Shown here: one piece after another, positions 22,990 through 36,194 of the stretch
Layout of the letters: every line of letters begins with the position of its first letter
Numbering within the stretch: position 1 is the stretch's first letter
Assembly: GCF_030704535.1 (NCBI RefSeq)
Contig: NC_081817.1
Span: forward strand, 1,689,001-1,753,000
Length of the DNA stretch: 64,000 bases
Origin: Vitis vinifera
Taxonomy: Eukaryota > Streptophyta > Magnoliopsida > Vitales > Vitaceae
Direction of reading: 5' to 3'
Notes under the pieces: model-generated
What the model saw: only the letters and a program-made list of their open reading frames with translations
Databases searched by the model: none
What the model was told of the DNA's origin: nothing
Made by a program: the position numbers and the translations under genes

Positions 22990-25900
22990 AGCTAGACCAA
23001 TGGATGTGTATCCAAGTGGAGAAGAGAGAAACTAAGAGAGGCTTTTTAAAATGGGGTTGGAGTGTGAGAAGATAAGGGGGAAAGTGAAAAGAAAATACAG
23101 GGAAAATCAGTGGAAGCGTGAGAGGAAAAATCCACCGAAAAGCAAGAATGGCAATGGTGACGCCACGACTAGATAGTATGGTGACGACACAAACCCCCCA
23201 TCATTGTGCTTCCTGGTAGGTTCATTGAATTGGTACATTTTCCATTTATTTCCACAACTCCCTTGAATTCCACATTCAATTTCAACATAATTGTGCTGTG
23301 AAAACTCAATTCTTACGGATGAAGGTACCATAGAAGGAAGTGGAAGTCCAACGTAAATAATGGTGATGCAACATGCAGAGGTATCCCAGTGCCCTGCTTG
23401 AATTTTACCACTATATCGAAATATTTCCAAAAATAATTGGTAAAAATAAAACATAAAATAGGAAAAAAAAAAAAAAAAACTCCAAAAATTTTATATTGAT
23501 TTTATCTTAATAGAGAAAAAAAATATATGTGGGCCCCAAAGTTGCATAGTTACTATTCGCCCCCAAACTTTAAATCATGAGTTGTCATTGTTTGATAGGT
23601 TAGTGTTTTTTTAAATGATGGTGCTTTAGTGAGCAAACTCTGATTTTTTATTTTTTATTTTAATATTTAGATTTCGCCACTTTAGCACTTTTTTTTTTTT
23701 TTTTAATGATTATGATTGATTTTTGTAAATTTGATTGGATTTTTAGTGCTTTATAATAAAAGTGACTCATTGGTATTTATAACAAAGTAGTATTAAAAAA
23801 AAAAATTAAATTTGTTAAGCATTTTTTATTTTTTTGCCATTTTTTTTTTAAATTCCCTTTGAGGCAATGCCTCTAAAAATCATCATCTTGTGTTTCAGTG
23901 AACCCATTCATAGAAGAGAGCATTTTCAATTATGCAAAATGTTTTAGACAATAAAAACAAGAATTTTCCAATTGTTTTCAAAGCAATATAGACATATGAT
24001 AGGATTTTAAATTGTTTCTAAAACGATATGGTTATCCTATGGTGGGGATAAATTTTTTTTTATTAAGAGTATGGTTGATTTCTAGAAATTTGGATAGAAA
24101 GTACGAGGAAAAGAAAATAGAAAGAAAAAGTAAAAAAGAAAATGATGAAAAATAAAAAATGGAATTAGAGTGCTTTTGAGAGCGTTTTTACTCAAAGTAT
24201 TTTTAAAGTAAGTGTTTTTACATAAAATGTTTTTAGGAGAATCATCGATTAAAGTCTGTTTGGTAGTGTTGTTGGGAAGCACTTTTAACCCAAAAAAATG
24301 TGTATTTGATAAATTTTAGGGAATACTTTAAAAATCTAAAAAATTACTTGTAGTATTGAAAAATAACTTATAGCGTTTTTTTAAAACACTTGATAGGTAA
24401 TTTTCCTAAAAACACTTCTAAATAAAACACTTTGAATAGAAAATACTTTCAAGTGTTTTTAAATTTTTGCTCAACACGTAGACCATGTTAAGTGACTGTT
24501 TTTGCAAATAATTTTAAAAAATGTTCTATGATATTTTCTAGAACTAAAGTCGAAATCTAAAATATTTTTTTTTAATATTTTAAAATATATTTTAATAGTA
24601 ATTTTTATACCTAGTATTTTATTTTTAATTATTTTATAGGTTTGTATAACAATTTTATATTTAATTTTTTTTTTCTATATCTTTCGTTTTAAAACCAAAG
24701 ATATGATATAATCATTTTTTTTTATACTTTTGATAACCAAACATATCCTAAAGTGTTTTTTGATACTTTCCCCCTAACCAAACATATCCTAAAGGAATTC
24801 TTCAAAAGCAAATAATTGAATTAAAAAATTTGGGAATCTTAAGAGTCATTTCTTGAAAGAAATTCAAGTTCAATCTTTGACTTAATCAGATCTTTCATTC
24901 CCCAAAAAGTTTTCAAGAATCTTCAAAATTTTTTGAATGAATAAGTTCATGCCATGCGCCTTTTGTCCCATTCATGAAAAGTAATCAGTGCACACTGACC
25001 CAAAATAAATACATAAATAAAAATGTTACCCTCTTCACAGCTTTTATCACCTTCTTTTATGTCCATGATAAAGTCATCAATGAATATGTTGAAAAAAATG
25101 CCTAATATTTATTAAATATAAAAGTTTTTCTCATTCATTCCCGACTCATTTATTTTTTAAATATGTGACAAAAATATTAAAAAAAATATATTATTAGAAA
25201 ATGCTAAATTATCAAAATAGTACTTATCAAACTTCAAATTCAGACCATCGATTATACATGATGAAATTTATATTGTTAGATGAAGGAACAAACAAATGAG
25301 ATTAATATATATAAATAATAATAATAATAATGGTAGAATGATGTACGTTTGACACCATTTGATTACTGATGTCTTCTATAGCTATTAAAAAAATATACTT
25401 TGATATCGATCATAAAATTAGTTTCACTTTACTATATTGAATAATTGAGATTAATACGAAAAGTGATGTTTTTTGATATCTATCAAAAGATCATCATTTG
25501 ATAGGTGGACCCCATATTACTGAGACACTAAAATTAACTTTAGTTAGATTATTAAATAATTGAAATTGACATCATATAAAATGACAGGTAAATAATGCTT
25601 AAATTTGGAAATGCTTTTGTAGCATCCTTTTCACTTTTACAATTTCCCGTATTCTAATTTGTTTTCTTTGGAGGAGCTTGAGTTTCCCTTCCTTGTTGGG
25701 GATGCAATGTCACGATAATGATTTGACTATGATGTGATAATCTATTACAAGTCCCAATTCCCTTTTTTTGAGGGTTGTATGGTTATGCTTCGTGCTTTTC
25801 ATCTCACATTTGTCATTTTCTTAAGTTGGTAAATAATGGTTGAAATTTTTAAAAATTGGAAAAAAAAAATAAAATAAAATCTTTATTTAATCAATACATG

Positions 25901-26985
25901 CTACCTAATAAAATGATAAAAATGTAATAAAATAAAATGGTAAGAAAAAATATTCTTCCTTTTAGATGGTATAAGCTATTTTTTATTCTCTAAACTATAG
26001 TTTTGTAAGACTACCACATGTGAACAAGGGGTTTGGAGATAAACCCCCTAAATGTTTTATAAAACCTTTTATGGAGTTTATTAATTTTTTTTAATAGTCG
26101 ATTTGATTCCTTAATGTTGGAACCAAAAAATTACGTGCACTCAAACACCAGTATTATTAGATTGATAAATTTCAAAGTTCATCTCATTGACATGGAAATT
26201 GAAATATTTAATATTATCTTTATTTTATCCCTATAAATGTTGGGTTAACAGAAGTTTTCATGTAAACAATATTAATTAAAGAACATAAAAATAAAACAAT
26301 CAACACAAATGTACACGAGGTTTTAACATGGTTCGACTAACCATGTCTACATCCATGGTTGAGAGAGAATCTTTCCACCATATAATAAAAAATATTATAA
26401 AGAATATAAGTAGATACAACTATTAGATTCTCGAAACATCTCATGTTTCCCCACTTTTTATATCCATATCCTACCACAAACCCTCTCATTTCACCGAAAA
26501 TCCCATATTCTAATAATGCTAATAATGGACATGAAAACTACAAATTTTAGTTAACAAAGTTGAATGTGAGATATTGGACAATAATTTATAGGAAGATATC
26601 ATATAGTTTTAAAATTATTTATATGTTAAATGTGCCTCTTCATGATCGTCTAGTCATTTTATTATCATAGAGCTTTTAAATTTCAAATATAAAAAAGTGT
26701 TATGAAGTTTTTAGAAAAATAAATTTAAATTAATTTACCTTATATTTGATTCTCAAAAAATATGAGAGAAAATGTGAAGAAAAAAAGAAAAGAAAAATAG
26801 AGGAAAATAAAATGTAAATGATTTTAAAATGCATAAGTTTCTAATTAATTTAATTATATTTCATTTTCTTTTATATTTTATACATATAGGAACATCATTT
26901 TCCCAAAGCTATGTTTCGTTTCTAAAATTTTTGAGGAAAAATAAAAGGGAAATATAAATAAAGAAGAAAAATAAATATAAAATTA
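22990..26985. other. Gene-free AT-rich interval with repeat remnants
   Basis: Upstream of the WRKY70-like start I see no gene. 23000-23450 is of ordinary composition and probably contains its promoter. A fold-back-like repeat with TTTGGTAGTG..CACTTTTA ends lies around 24250-24790. At 26310-26360 a motif ACGAGGTTTTAACATGGTTCG resembles stretches common in plant retrotransposon LTRs, but no element boundaries are visible. Confidence 0.5.
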
Positions 26986-28855
26986 ATCTTATTTCACCTT
27001 TTTTTTTTTGTCTTATATATAAAAACTAAATAATTTGAATTTTTATAAAATTTTTATTTATACTTGATATTTTTTTTTTTATATCTTCCATTAAAAAAAT
27101 ATTTTTTCTTAAATTTTTAATTTTTTTCTTTTTTTTACTATTTTCTCACTTTTTTTTTTATTAGTACTTCAATGAAACCAAACTTAAAGTTAACTCCCAT
27201 CAAATCTATCGAATATCAATTATAACTTTACTCGTAAAGATTTTGATAATTAAAAAAGTTGTTTGCCAACACTATCAAATTAGATTTCATTTGATAGAAA
27301 CTTCAATCTCCATTCTCTAATGCACAACACTTTTTCAAGGAAAATTCTTTGTCCCTTGAATCTATACTTTTCAACATTTTTCTTATTCATGGATTCATGG
27401 AAAGGCAATATTGTATGTCGACAAACAAAAAAACAAAAATGTAAATTGAAGAAAGAGAAATCACAAAAAGAATCTCACTTCTTGTTATACACGTGGATTT
27501 ATTGAATGGGACAATGGGAAAATGACATGATAGAAAGCTGTCAAAAGCTTATAATAATGTCTAGAAATTGGAAATGTGGTGGAGTATTTCCCACTAACAC
27601 ATAGGATAATTGTAACTTGTTTTAGGTTGAGGGTTTCTTGGTTGCAAGGGCTCAAGTAGGCCATCCTTGTCAGGGAACATTGCCAAGATAATGATTTTGA
27701 CCCCCACATGTACAATGTGAGATCTTTTTTTGGTCTCCTTTGCCATGTTCTTGTGAGGATTTAACACACACACACATATAGGGCCTTGCTTGTAAGACAA
27801 TATTTTTTTCAAAGGTATTTTTTGAATTACCATTGAAATTTTGTTTTTGGTTTTAGTACATACTCTTTTTGGTTTAAATAACTTGTCAATTATGTTTGGT
27901 TATATGTGGAAATAAGAATAGGAATAAAATGAGAATGATGGTACATCATAATTTAATGTAAAGAATAAGTTAAAGTAAGAGATTTGATTTTCATAATAAT
28001 AAAGTTTTTATTCTTATTCTCATTAAAAAAAAAATAATTCAAGCACACAAGCGAATAAGAATAAAATTAATTTCTTATTCTCATTTTCTATTTTAACATT
28101 CAAAACATGAATATAAGCAAGGATAAAAATATCGATTTTGACTTATGTAGTGATAACTCAATTTTACGAATATATTAAAATATATCAGGAAATATCAGTA
28201 GATATTCTGACACAAAATATTGATGAAACGAAAATTGATCAAAACTCATTAGAAAGTTGAGAAAAAATCTAAAAAAAAAAATGATATAAGAAGTAATAAT
28301 AAATATTTTGAAGTTTTTTTTTTATTAAATAAAGTAATATATCTATCATATACTTTGTCTTATTCGATAATAATATTATGCATTGATACAAAATATAAAT
28401 TTTGTAAGTATACATTTTTAATTAAATTACATTAAATAATATTAGACAATAATATTGTGGTATTTTATTATAGTATATCTAAGGGTTATTTGGTTAAAGG
28501 GGTTAAAATAATCCCTATATTTACAAGAATAACCCATCCCTTAAAATGTAGAAAAAATTACCCGATTGAGACAAAAAATACCCTTCATTTTTCCTCAAAG
28601 ACAACTTTCCCTTTCCCTTTATTTTATAGCAAATTAGGTTTTTATTTTTTTATCCAGTCATTTAGTTGTTCATTCTCTTTGTTTTCCTACAGAGAAGAAA
28701 CCTAAGTTCTCACTATTGATTCATCTATTCTTTATTCTTGGTCATGCAAAAATGTTAAAAATGTAAGCAACCAACAATTTCTTTTTTATATTATCATTTT
28801 ATTTCTTTCTGTTTCCTGAAAATTTGAAACCTCACTTCACCATTGTAGGTAAAAA

Positions 28856-29143
28856 ATGAAGATTCCACTGTCACTTATATCTTTATATTCAAAGTCTAAA
28901 TATCCTATTGGAAATAACAAAGCTTGGATAATTCCGGAAGACATCCATTGTAGAGTTGTGCTTCCACAAAAAAGTCGACCACTAGTAGGAAGACCAAGAA
29001 ATGAGACAATTCATTCAGATAAAGAGGTTAAGCACATATGATGTTGTGGTAAATGTGGTGATTATGGGCATAATAGAAAAACATGTAAACGACCAATCTC
29101 ATTACGTCCTAGAGATGAACACTGTTGTGTCAATATTGTTTAG
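28856..29143 (+). pseudogene. Mutator-like transposase C-terminus, zinc knuckle (copy 1)
   Basis: The frame reads PIGNNKAWIIPEDIHC..KSRPLVGRPRN.. then, after one in-frame TGA at 29039, CCGKCGDYGHNRKTCKRP. The CX2CX4HX4C knuckle behind a GRPR linker is typical of the C-terminal end of MuDR/FAR1-type transposases. The TGA sits where copy 2 has CGA (Arg), so one transition broke this copy. The upstream catalytic DDE part is not recognisable in the unit. Confidence 0.7.
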
Positions 29144-29332
29144 AGCAATATCAACATCCAAAAATTTCCTTACAACCAGTTCATCACTCATTTTAATAAT
29201 ATTATCATAAAATTTCTTTTTTGGTGATGATTTAGCTATGTATCTACATTTTTTTTTCTATATGCTTAAAATAATTTTTTTGAATGATGGATTGAAATTT
29301 TAAGTTAAATGTTTGAGTTTTATCACATGAAT

Positions 29333-29880
29333 TAATTGGTTAAGTTTAACTATGGTTAAGTTGATAATCATTGCATTAACCTGAACTTAACAGTGGTTGA
29401 ATTGCATTAACAAAGAACTTAACTATGGTTAAGTTCAAATCATTGCATTAATCTGAACTTATCTATGGTTAAGTTGAATTAACAAAGAACTTAACTATGG
29501 TTAAGTTCACAATCATAATTTTCACTTGAACTTAATAGTGGTTAAGTTGCATTAACAAATTACTTAACATGGTTAAGTTCATAGTCATAATTTTCACATG
29601 AACTTAACAATGGTTGAGTTGTATTAACAAAGAACTTAACTATGTTTAAGTTCATAGGCAGAATTTTACCTAAACTTAATAATGGTTGAATTGCATTAAC
29701 AAATAACTTAACTATGGTTAAGTTCATAGTCAGAATTTTCTCCTGAACTTAACAGTTGTTAAGTTGCATTGACAAATAATTTAACTATGGTTAACAATCA
29801 TTGCATTAACTTGAGCTTAATAGTGATTGAGTTACATCAATAAAGAACTTAACTATGGTTAAGTTCATAATCCTGGTTAC
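29333..29880. repeat. Palindromic minisatellite (copy 1)
   Basis: Repeated near-palindrome AACTTAACTATGGTTAAGTT and variants alternate with TTGCATTAACAAA spacers at roughly 60-75 bp intervals. Each core is self-complementary apart from the central bases. It lies between the convergent transposase and ULP1 remnants of unit 1. Confidence 0.85.
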
Positions 29881-30239
29881 ATTACAAAAATTATAACTTT
29901 GAACATCAAGTCAAATTCATCCAAAATAACAATTAACCCTCAACAACATATAAACCCACTACATAGTTAAATTCAAACCCACTACTTGAGCAGATTTTTG
30001 AAGTAAAACAATTTAGTTGTCATTTTCTTTCGAAACCAATTCATACGGGCATCATTAGTGAGATGAATGAATGATCATGCATTAATTATTTTGCATATTT
30101 AATTAAGAACATTCAACAATCACCATTGCATGAAACATAAGTAATCAAAATTAAAATCATTAAAAAAAATTTATTGTATAAAACATAAAGGTGAAATGAT
30201 AAGATGAAAGTTTGGATATTTGTTTACTTATATTCTTAT

Positions 30240-30540
30240 TTAGGAATAATTATGCAACTGTCCAATGTCCCATTGTTGGTCACTCTTAGGATCACCAGTT
30301 TCCCCATAATATGATGCGACATGCAAAATACGCTGTAACAACTTAGCTAAAGGCATGACGCCTTTTAATCGATTATCACTATTAATGTCTATCAATAAAT
30401 CATACACAAATATTCTCTTCTAAGTAAAGTGAACTACTCCCAATACCCAATGCATGCTTCAAACCATTTCATGAAAGGAATTGGATGAATTCTATTCTCA
30501 TAGTCAACAAGAGCATTATCTGCTTGTATTTGGAATATAT
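30240..30540 (-). pseudogene. ULP1-like protease fragment (copy 1), deleted and nonsense-mutated
   Basis: The minus strand reads HWVLGVVHFT, a stop, KRIFVYDLL..RLKGVMPLAKLL..DPKSDQQWDI. This matches the ULP1 (SUMO-protease) core around the catalytic His (HW) and Asp (YD). Relative to copy 2 it has lost about 37 bp encoding the EVDIVYIPIN strand and carries a TAG, so it cannot make protein. Confidence 0.65.
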
Positions 30541-32679
30541 TCCATTTTTTAGCGTGTTTCTCTCATTTTTCTTTAACATTTTTCTATATAAGAAAATGTA
30601 GAAAAGAATAGTTAAACTAACATGGTTTATCTAGTAATATGAGGGCCAATAGTAAGAAGAAACTATACATGCCCAAAACATTGTGTTTGTGGTGGTAAAA
30701 TTTTGAGAAAATGCATAAGGTTTTTATATTCTCTGCTTACAAAAAAAGGTAGAAAGTGCTAGTCAGCATACATAGAAAAACATTAGTTATACTATTTCAT
30801 TATATTATCTATATACTAATAAGTAAAAACAAACACAATAAATTATTTTGATATACCCATTCAAACTTTTTTCACTTATTTTTTATCTTATATATAAAAA
30901 CTAAATAATTTTGAAAGTTATAAATTTTTAATTATACTTGATTTGGTTTTTTTTTTTGTATCTTCCATTAAAAAATAATTTTTCTTACCATTTTTTTTTA
31001 TTTCTTTACTATTTTCTCACAATTTTTTTTAGTAGTACTTCACTGAAACCAAACTTAAAGTTAACTCTCATCAATCAATCAATTGAATATCAATTATAAC
31101 TTTACTCATAAAATATTTTGATAATTAAAAAAATTGTTTACAAACACTATCAAATTAAATTTCATTTGATAGATACTTCAATGTCTAACCTTGAATGCAC
31201 ACCACTTTTTCAAAAAAAAAATATCTTTGCCCTTGAATCTATACTTTTCAACATTTTTCTTATTCATGGATTCATGGAATAGCAATATGGTACGTGGACA
31301 AACAAAAAAAATACAAAAATGCAAATTGAAGAAAGAGAAATCACAAAAGAAATCTCACTTGTTCTTATACATTTGGATTTGTTGAATGGGACAATGGGAA
31401 AATGGCATGATAGAAAGTTGTGGAAAGCTTATAATAATGTCTAGAATTTGAAAATGTGGTGGAGTATTTCCCAGCAATACATTAGGATAACTTGTTTTAG
31501 GGTTAGGGTTTCTTGGTTGAGCGTAAGTAGGTCATCCAAAGGAACATTGCCAAGGTAATGATTTTGACACTCACATGTACAATGTAAGAACTTTTTTTAG
31601 TCTCTTTTGTCATTTTCTTTTGAGGATTTAACATAATTTTTTTTAAATTCATGGCCTTACTTGCAAGACAATATTTTTTAAAAGGTATTTTTTGAATTAC
31701 CCTTAAAATTTTGTTTCTGACTTTAGAACATATTATTTTGATTTAAATGATTTGTCAGTTATGTTTGGTCGTATGTGAAAATAAGAATATAAATAGAATG
31801 AGAATGATGATACATCATGATTTAATGTAAAGAATAAGTTAAAGTCTTAATGGGAAGAGATTTGATTTTCATAATAATAAATTTTTTATTCTTATTCTCA
31901 TTAATTAAAAAATAATAATTCAAGCATATTAGCGAATAAGAATAAAATTAATTTCTTATTCTCATTTTCTATTCTAACATTCCAAACATGACTATAAAGC
32001 AAGGATAAAAATATCGATTTTGACTGATGTGGTGGTAACTCAATTTTACAAATATATCAGGATATATTAGGACATATAGGTGGATATTTTGACACAAAAT
32101 ATCGATGAAATGAAAATTGATCAAAACCCATTAAAATGTTAAAGAAAAAAATCTAAAAAGAATGATATAAGAAGTAATAATAAATATTTTGAAGTTGTTT
32201 TGTTGAATAAAGTAATATAAATTTTGTAAGTATAAATTTATTATTAAGTTACATTAAATATTATTAGACAATAATATTATGATATTTTATTATAGTATAT
32301 CTAAGAGTTATTTGGTTAAAAGGGTTAAAATAACCCTCATATTTGCAAGAATAACCCCATCCCTTTAAAGGTAGAAAAATTGACTCGATTAAGACAAAAG
32401 TACCCTTCATTTTTCTCTTCAAGACAACTTTCCTTTTCCTTCTATTTTATAGCAAATTAGGTTTTTATTTTTTTATTTAATCATCAAGTTACTCATTTTC
32501 TTTGTTTTCCTACAGAGAAAAAACTTAAGTTCTCACAATTGTTTCATCTATTATTTATTTTTGGTCACAAAAATATGTTAAAAATGTAAGCAACCAACAA
32601 TTTCTTTTTTATATTATCATTTTATTTCTTTCTGTTTCTTGAAAATTAAAAACCTCACTTCACCATTGTTTGTAAAAAA

Positions 32680-32915
32680 ATGGAGACTCCACTGTCACTT
32701 ATATCTTCATACTCAAAGTTTATGTATCCTATTAGAAATAACAAAGATAGTGTAATTTTGAAAGACATCTACTATACAATTGTGCTATCATCAAAAAGTT
32801 GACAACTAGTAGGAAGACCAAGAAAAAAGAGAATTCGTTTATGTGGAAAGATTAAGCACATACGATGTTGTGGTAGATATGGTGATTATAAGCATAATAG
32901 AAAAATGTGCGAATG
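32680..32915 (+). pseudogene. Mutator-like transposase C-terminus, zinc knuckle (copy 2)
   Basis: Counterpart of the copy at 28856. The knuckle reads RCCGRYGDYKHNRKMC: the Arg codon is intact here, but the second zinc Cys is Tyr and a TGA follows. The lesions differ from copy 1, so both copies decayed after duplication. Confidence 0.65.
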
Positions 32916-33199
32916 ACCATCTCATTACATCCTAAAAATGAACATTGTTGTGTCAATATTGTTGAGAGCAATATCAACATCCAAAAATTCTCCTTACAAC
33001 CAGTTTATCACTCATTTTAATAGTGTTACCATTGAATTTCATTTTTGGGGATGATTTAGTTATGTATCTACATTTTTATTTTTATTTTGCATAAGGACAT
33101 AAAGGAATTTGTGGGCCTATTTTTTTGTATATGCTTAAAACAATTTCTTTTTGGATGATGAATTGAAAATTTAAGTTAATGTTTGAGTTTTATTATATG

Positions 33200-33740
33200 A
33201 ATTAATTGGTTAAGTTGATAGTCCTTGCATTAACTTGAACTTAACAGTAGTTGAGTTGCATTAACAAAGAACTTAACTATGGTTAAGTTTACAATAATTG
33301 CATTAACCTGAACTTAACTATTGTTGAGTTGCATTAACAAAGAAATTGACTATGGTTAAGTTCACAATCATAATTTTTATTTGAATTTAATAGTGGTTGA
33401 GTTGCATTAACAAATAACTTAACTATGGTTAAGTTCATAGTCATAATTTTCACATGAACTTAATAGTGGTTGAGTTGTATTAACAAAAAAACTCATATGA
33501 ACTTAATAGTGGTTGAGTTGTATTAACAAAAAAATTGATATGAACTTAACAGTGGTTGAGTTGCATTAACAAAAAACTTAACTATGGTAAAGTTCACAAT
33601 CAGAATTTTCACATGAAATTAACAGTTATTGGGTTGCATTAACAAATAACTTAACTATGGTTAAGTTCATAGTCATTACATTAACTTAAACTTAATAGTG
33701 GTTGAGTTACATTAACAAAGAACTTAATTATGATTAAGTT
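33200..33740. repeat. Palindromic minisatellite (copy 2)
   Basis: Same motif family as 29333-29880, with extra local duplication (GAACTTAATAGTGGTTGAGTT repeats at 33456-33560). Some cores have drifted, e.g. TATGGTAAAG. Confidence 0.85.
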
Positions 33741-34127
33741 AATAGTCATAGTTACGTTACAAAAACTATAACTTTGAGCATCAAGTCAAATTCATCCAAA
33801 ATAACAATCAACCCTCAATAACATATAAATCCATTACATAGTCAAATTCAAACCCATTACATGGGCAAATTTTTTAAGTAAAAAATTTGATTGCCATTTT
33901 TTCTCAAAACCAATCCATAAAGGCACTGGTCAATGAGTTGAATGAATGATTATACATTAAGTATTTTGCATATTTAATTAAGAACATTCCACAATCACCA
34001 TTGCATGAAACACAAGTAATCAAAATTAAGATTGTTAAAAAAAATTATTGTATAAAACATAAAGACAAATGATAAGAAGAAAGTTTAGATATTTGTTTAC
34101 TTGCTCATATTCTTATTGAGGAATATC

Positions 34128-34500
34128 TTACAACTGTTCAATATCCCATTGTTGGTCACTCTTAGGATCACCAATCTCCCCATAATATGATATGACATGC
34201 AAAATACGTGGTAACAATTTAGCTAAAGGTATGATGACGTCTTTCAATCGATTATCATTATCAATGCTTATCAATGAGTCATATAAAATTATTTTCCTTT
34301 GAGCAAGGTGAATTACTCTCAATACCCAATGCATACTTCAAACATTAATAGGGATATAGACGATGTCCACCTCCAACCATTTCATAAAAAGAACTGGGCG
34401 AAGTCCATTCACATAGTCAACAAGAACACTATCTGCATGTATTTGGAATATATTCCATTTTTTGTATGTTTCTCCCACCTTGCTTTAACATTTTGCTAAG
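34128..34500 (-). pseudogene. ULP1-like protease fragment (copy 2)
   Basis: Read on the minus strand: LFMKWLEVDIVYIPINV, a stop, then an open run of 68 codons HWVLRVIHLAQRKIILYDSL..RLKDVIIPLAKLL..ISYYGEIGDPKSDQQWDI. The VYIPIN strand, catalytic His (HWVL) and Asp (YDS) of ULP1-type cysteine proteases are visible; the catalytic Cys region is not. ULP1 domains carried by Mutator-like elements are known in plants (Kaonashi, CUMULE). The opposite orientation to the transposase remnant mirrors the convergent gene pair of MuDR. Confidence 0.75.
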
Positions 34501-36177
34501 AATTTTTTTTAAAAAAAAATAGTTAAACTAGCATAGTTTATCTAGTAATATGAGAAGAAACTATACATGATCAAAATATTATATTTGTGGGGGTAAAATT
34601 TTGAGAAAATGCATAAGGCTTTTCTATTCTCCACTTACGAAAAAATTAGAAAGCAATATCGATATGCTAGTCAACATACAAAAAAAAAAAAAAAAAAAAG
34701 ACATTAGTTATACCATTTCATTATAATATCTATATACTAATAAGTAAAAAACAAACACAATAAATTATTTTGATATACCCATTCAAAATTTTTTTCACTT
34801 GTTTTTTATCTTATATATAAAAACTAAATAATTTTAAAATTTATAATTTTTTTAATTGTACTTGATTTTGTTTTTTTATCTTCCATTAAAAATATTTTTC
34901 CTTACCAATTTTTTCTTTCTTTACTATTTTCTCACAATTTTTTTATTAGTACTTCACTGAAACCAAACTTAAAGTTAACTCTCATCCATCAATTGAGTAT
35001 CAATTATAACTTTACTCATAAAAGATTTTGATAATTAAAAAGATTGTTTACCAACACTATCAAATTAAATTTCATTTGATAGAAACTTCACTGTTTAACC
35101 TTGAATGCACACCAATTTTTCAAAAAGAAAAAAATCTTTGTCCTTGAATCTATACTTTTCAACATTTTTCTTATTCATGGATTCATGGAAAAGTAGTATG
35201 GTACATGGACAAACAAAAAAAAACAAAAAATGCAAATTGAAGAAAGAGAAATCGCAAAAGCAATCTCAATTGTTGTTATACATTTGGATTTGTTGAAGGG
35301 ACAATGGGAAAACGGCATGATAGAAAGTTGTGGAAATGTTCCCACTAGTATATTAGGATAACTTGTTTTAGGCTTAGGGTTTCTTGGTTGCAAAAGCTCA
35401 AGTAGTCCTTTCTTGTTGGGAACATGGCCAAGGTAATGATTTTGACACTCACATGTACAATGTAAGAGTGTTTTTTTAGTCTTTTTGCCATTTTCTTTTG
35501 AGGATTTAACATTTTTTTTTAATTCATGGCCTTAGTTTGCAAGATAATATTTTTTAAAAGGTATTTTTTGAATTACCATTGGAATTTTGTTTTTGACTTT
35601 AGAAAATATTATTTCGATTTAAATAATTTTTCAGTTATGTTTATATGTGGGGAATAAGAATAAAAATAGGATTAGAATGATAGTACATCATAATTTAATG
35701 TAAAGAATAAATTAAAGTCCTAAGAGAGATTTGATTTTCATAATAATAAATTTTTTATTCTTATCCTTCAAACATATTAGTGAATAAGAATAAAATTAAT
35801 TTCTTATTCTCATTTTCTATTTTAACATTCCAAACATGATCATAAGGCAATGATGAAAATATCGGTTTTGATAGATATATTGATAACTCGATTTTACGAA
35901 TATATCAAGAAAAATCAATGGATATTTTGACACAAAATATCGATAAAACAAAAATTAATATAAGAAGTAATAATAAATATTTTGAAGTTGTTTTGTTAAA
36001 TAAATTAATATATCTATGATATACTTTGTCATATTCGATAATAATATCATGTGTTGATAAAAAATATAAATTTTGTTAAGTGTACATGTATTATTAAGTT
36101 ACATTAAATATTATTAGACAATAATATTGTAACATTTTATTATAGTATATCTAAAGGTTTTGTTTGGATGTTTTGTC

Positions 36178-36194
36178 TTGGGTTCGAGTCCCAA
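36178..36194 (+). other. tRNA T-arm-like hairpin / Pol III B-box match
   Basis: TTGGGTTCGAGTCCCAA forms a perfect 5-bp stem with a 7-nt loop and contains an exact B-box GGTTCGAGTCC (36181-36191). No D-arm, anticodon arm or acceptor stem is found upstream, so this is not a tRNA gene. It could be the relic of a tRNA-derived SINE. It lies 20 bp past the end of the tandem array. Confidence 0.45.

Larger units (their letters stand above)
26990..36158. repeat. Tandem array of a 3.8-3.9 kb Mutator-derived unit, about 2.35 copies
   Basis: Anchors recur in the same order: AATCTATACTTTTCAACA near 27358, 31236 and 35148; TATAGTATATCTAA near 28469, 32291 and 36141; the zinc-knuckle remnant near 29040 and 32865; the palindromic minisatellite at 29333 and 33200; the ULP1 remnant at 30240 and 34128. 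Spacing is 3.82-3.93 kb. Copy 3 stops after about 1.35 kb at 36158. Copies differ by scattered substitutions and indels, so duplication is not very recent. Unequal crossing-over or nested insertion could both give this pattern. Confidence 0.9.

Noticed and set aside
23107-23454. 115-codon minus-strand frame upstream of the WRKY70-like gene
   Set aside because: No motif, no conserved splice context, and it falls where the WRKY70-like promoter should be.
27320-35296. A 61-64-codon open frame (..NLYFSTFFLFMDSW..) present in all three units of the tandem array at 27320, 31191 and 35105
   Set aside because: Kept open by common descent, not visible selection: many differences are non-synonymous, indels shift its start, and it has no recognisable domain.
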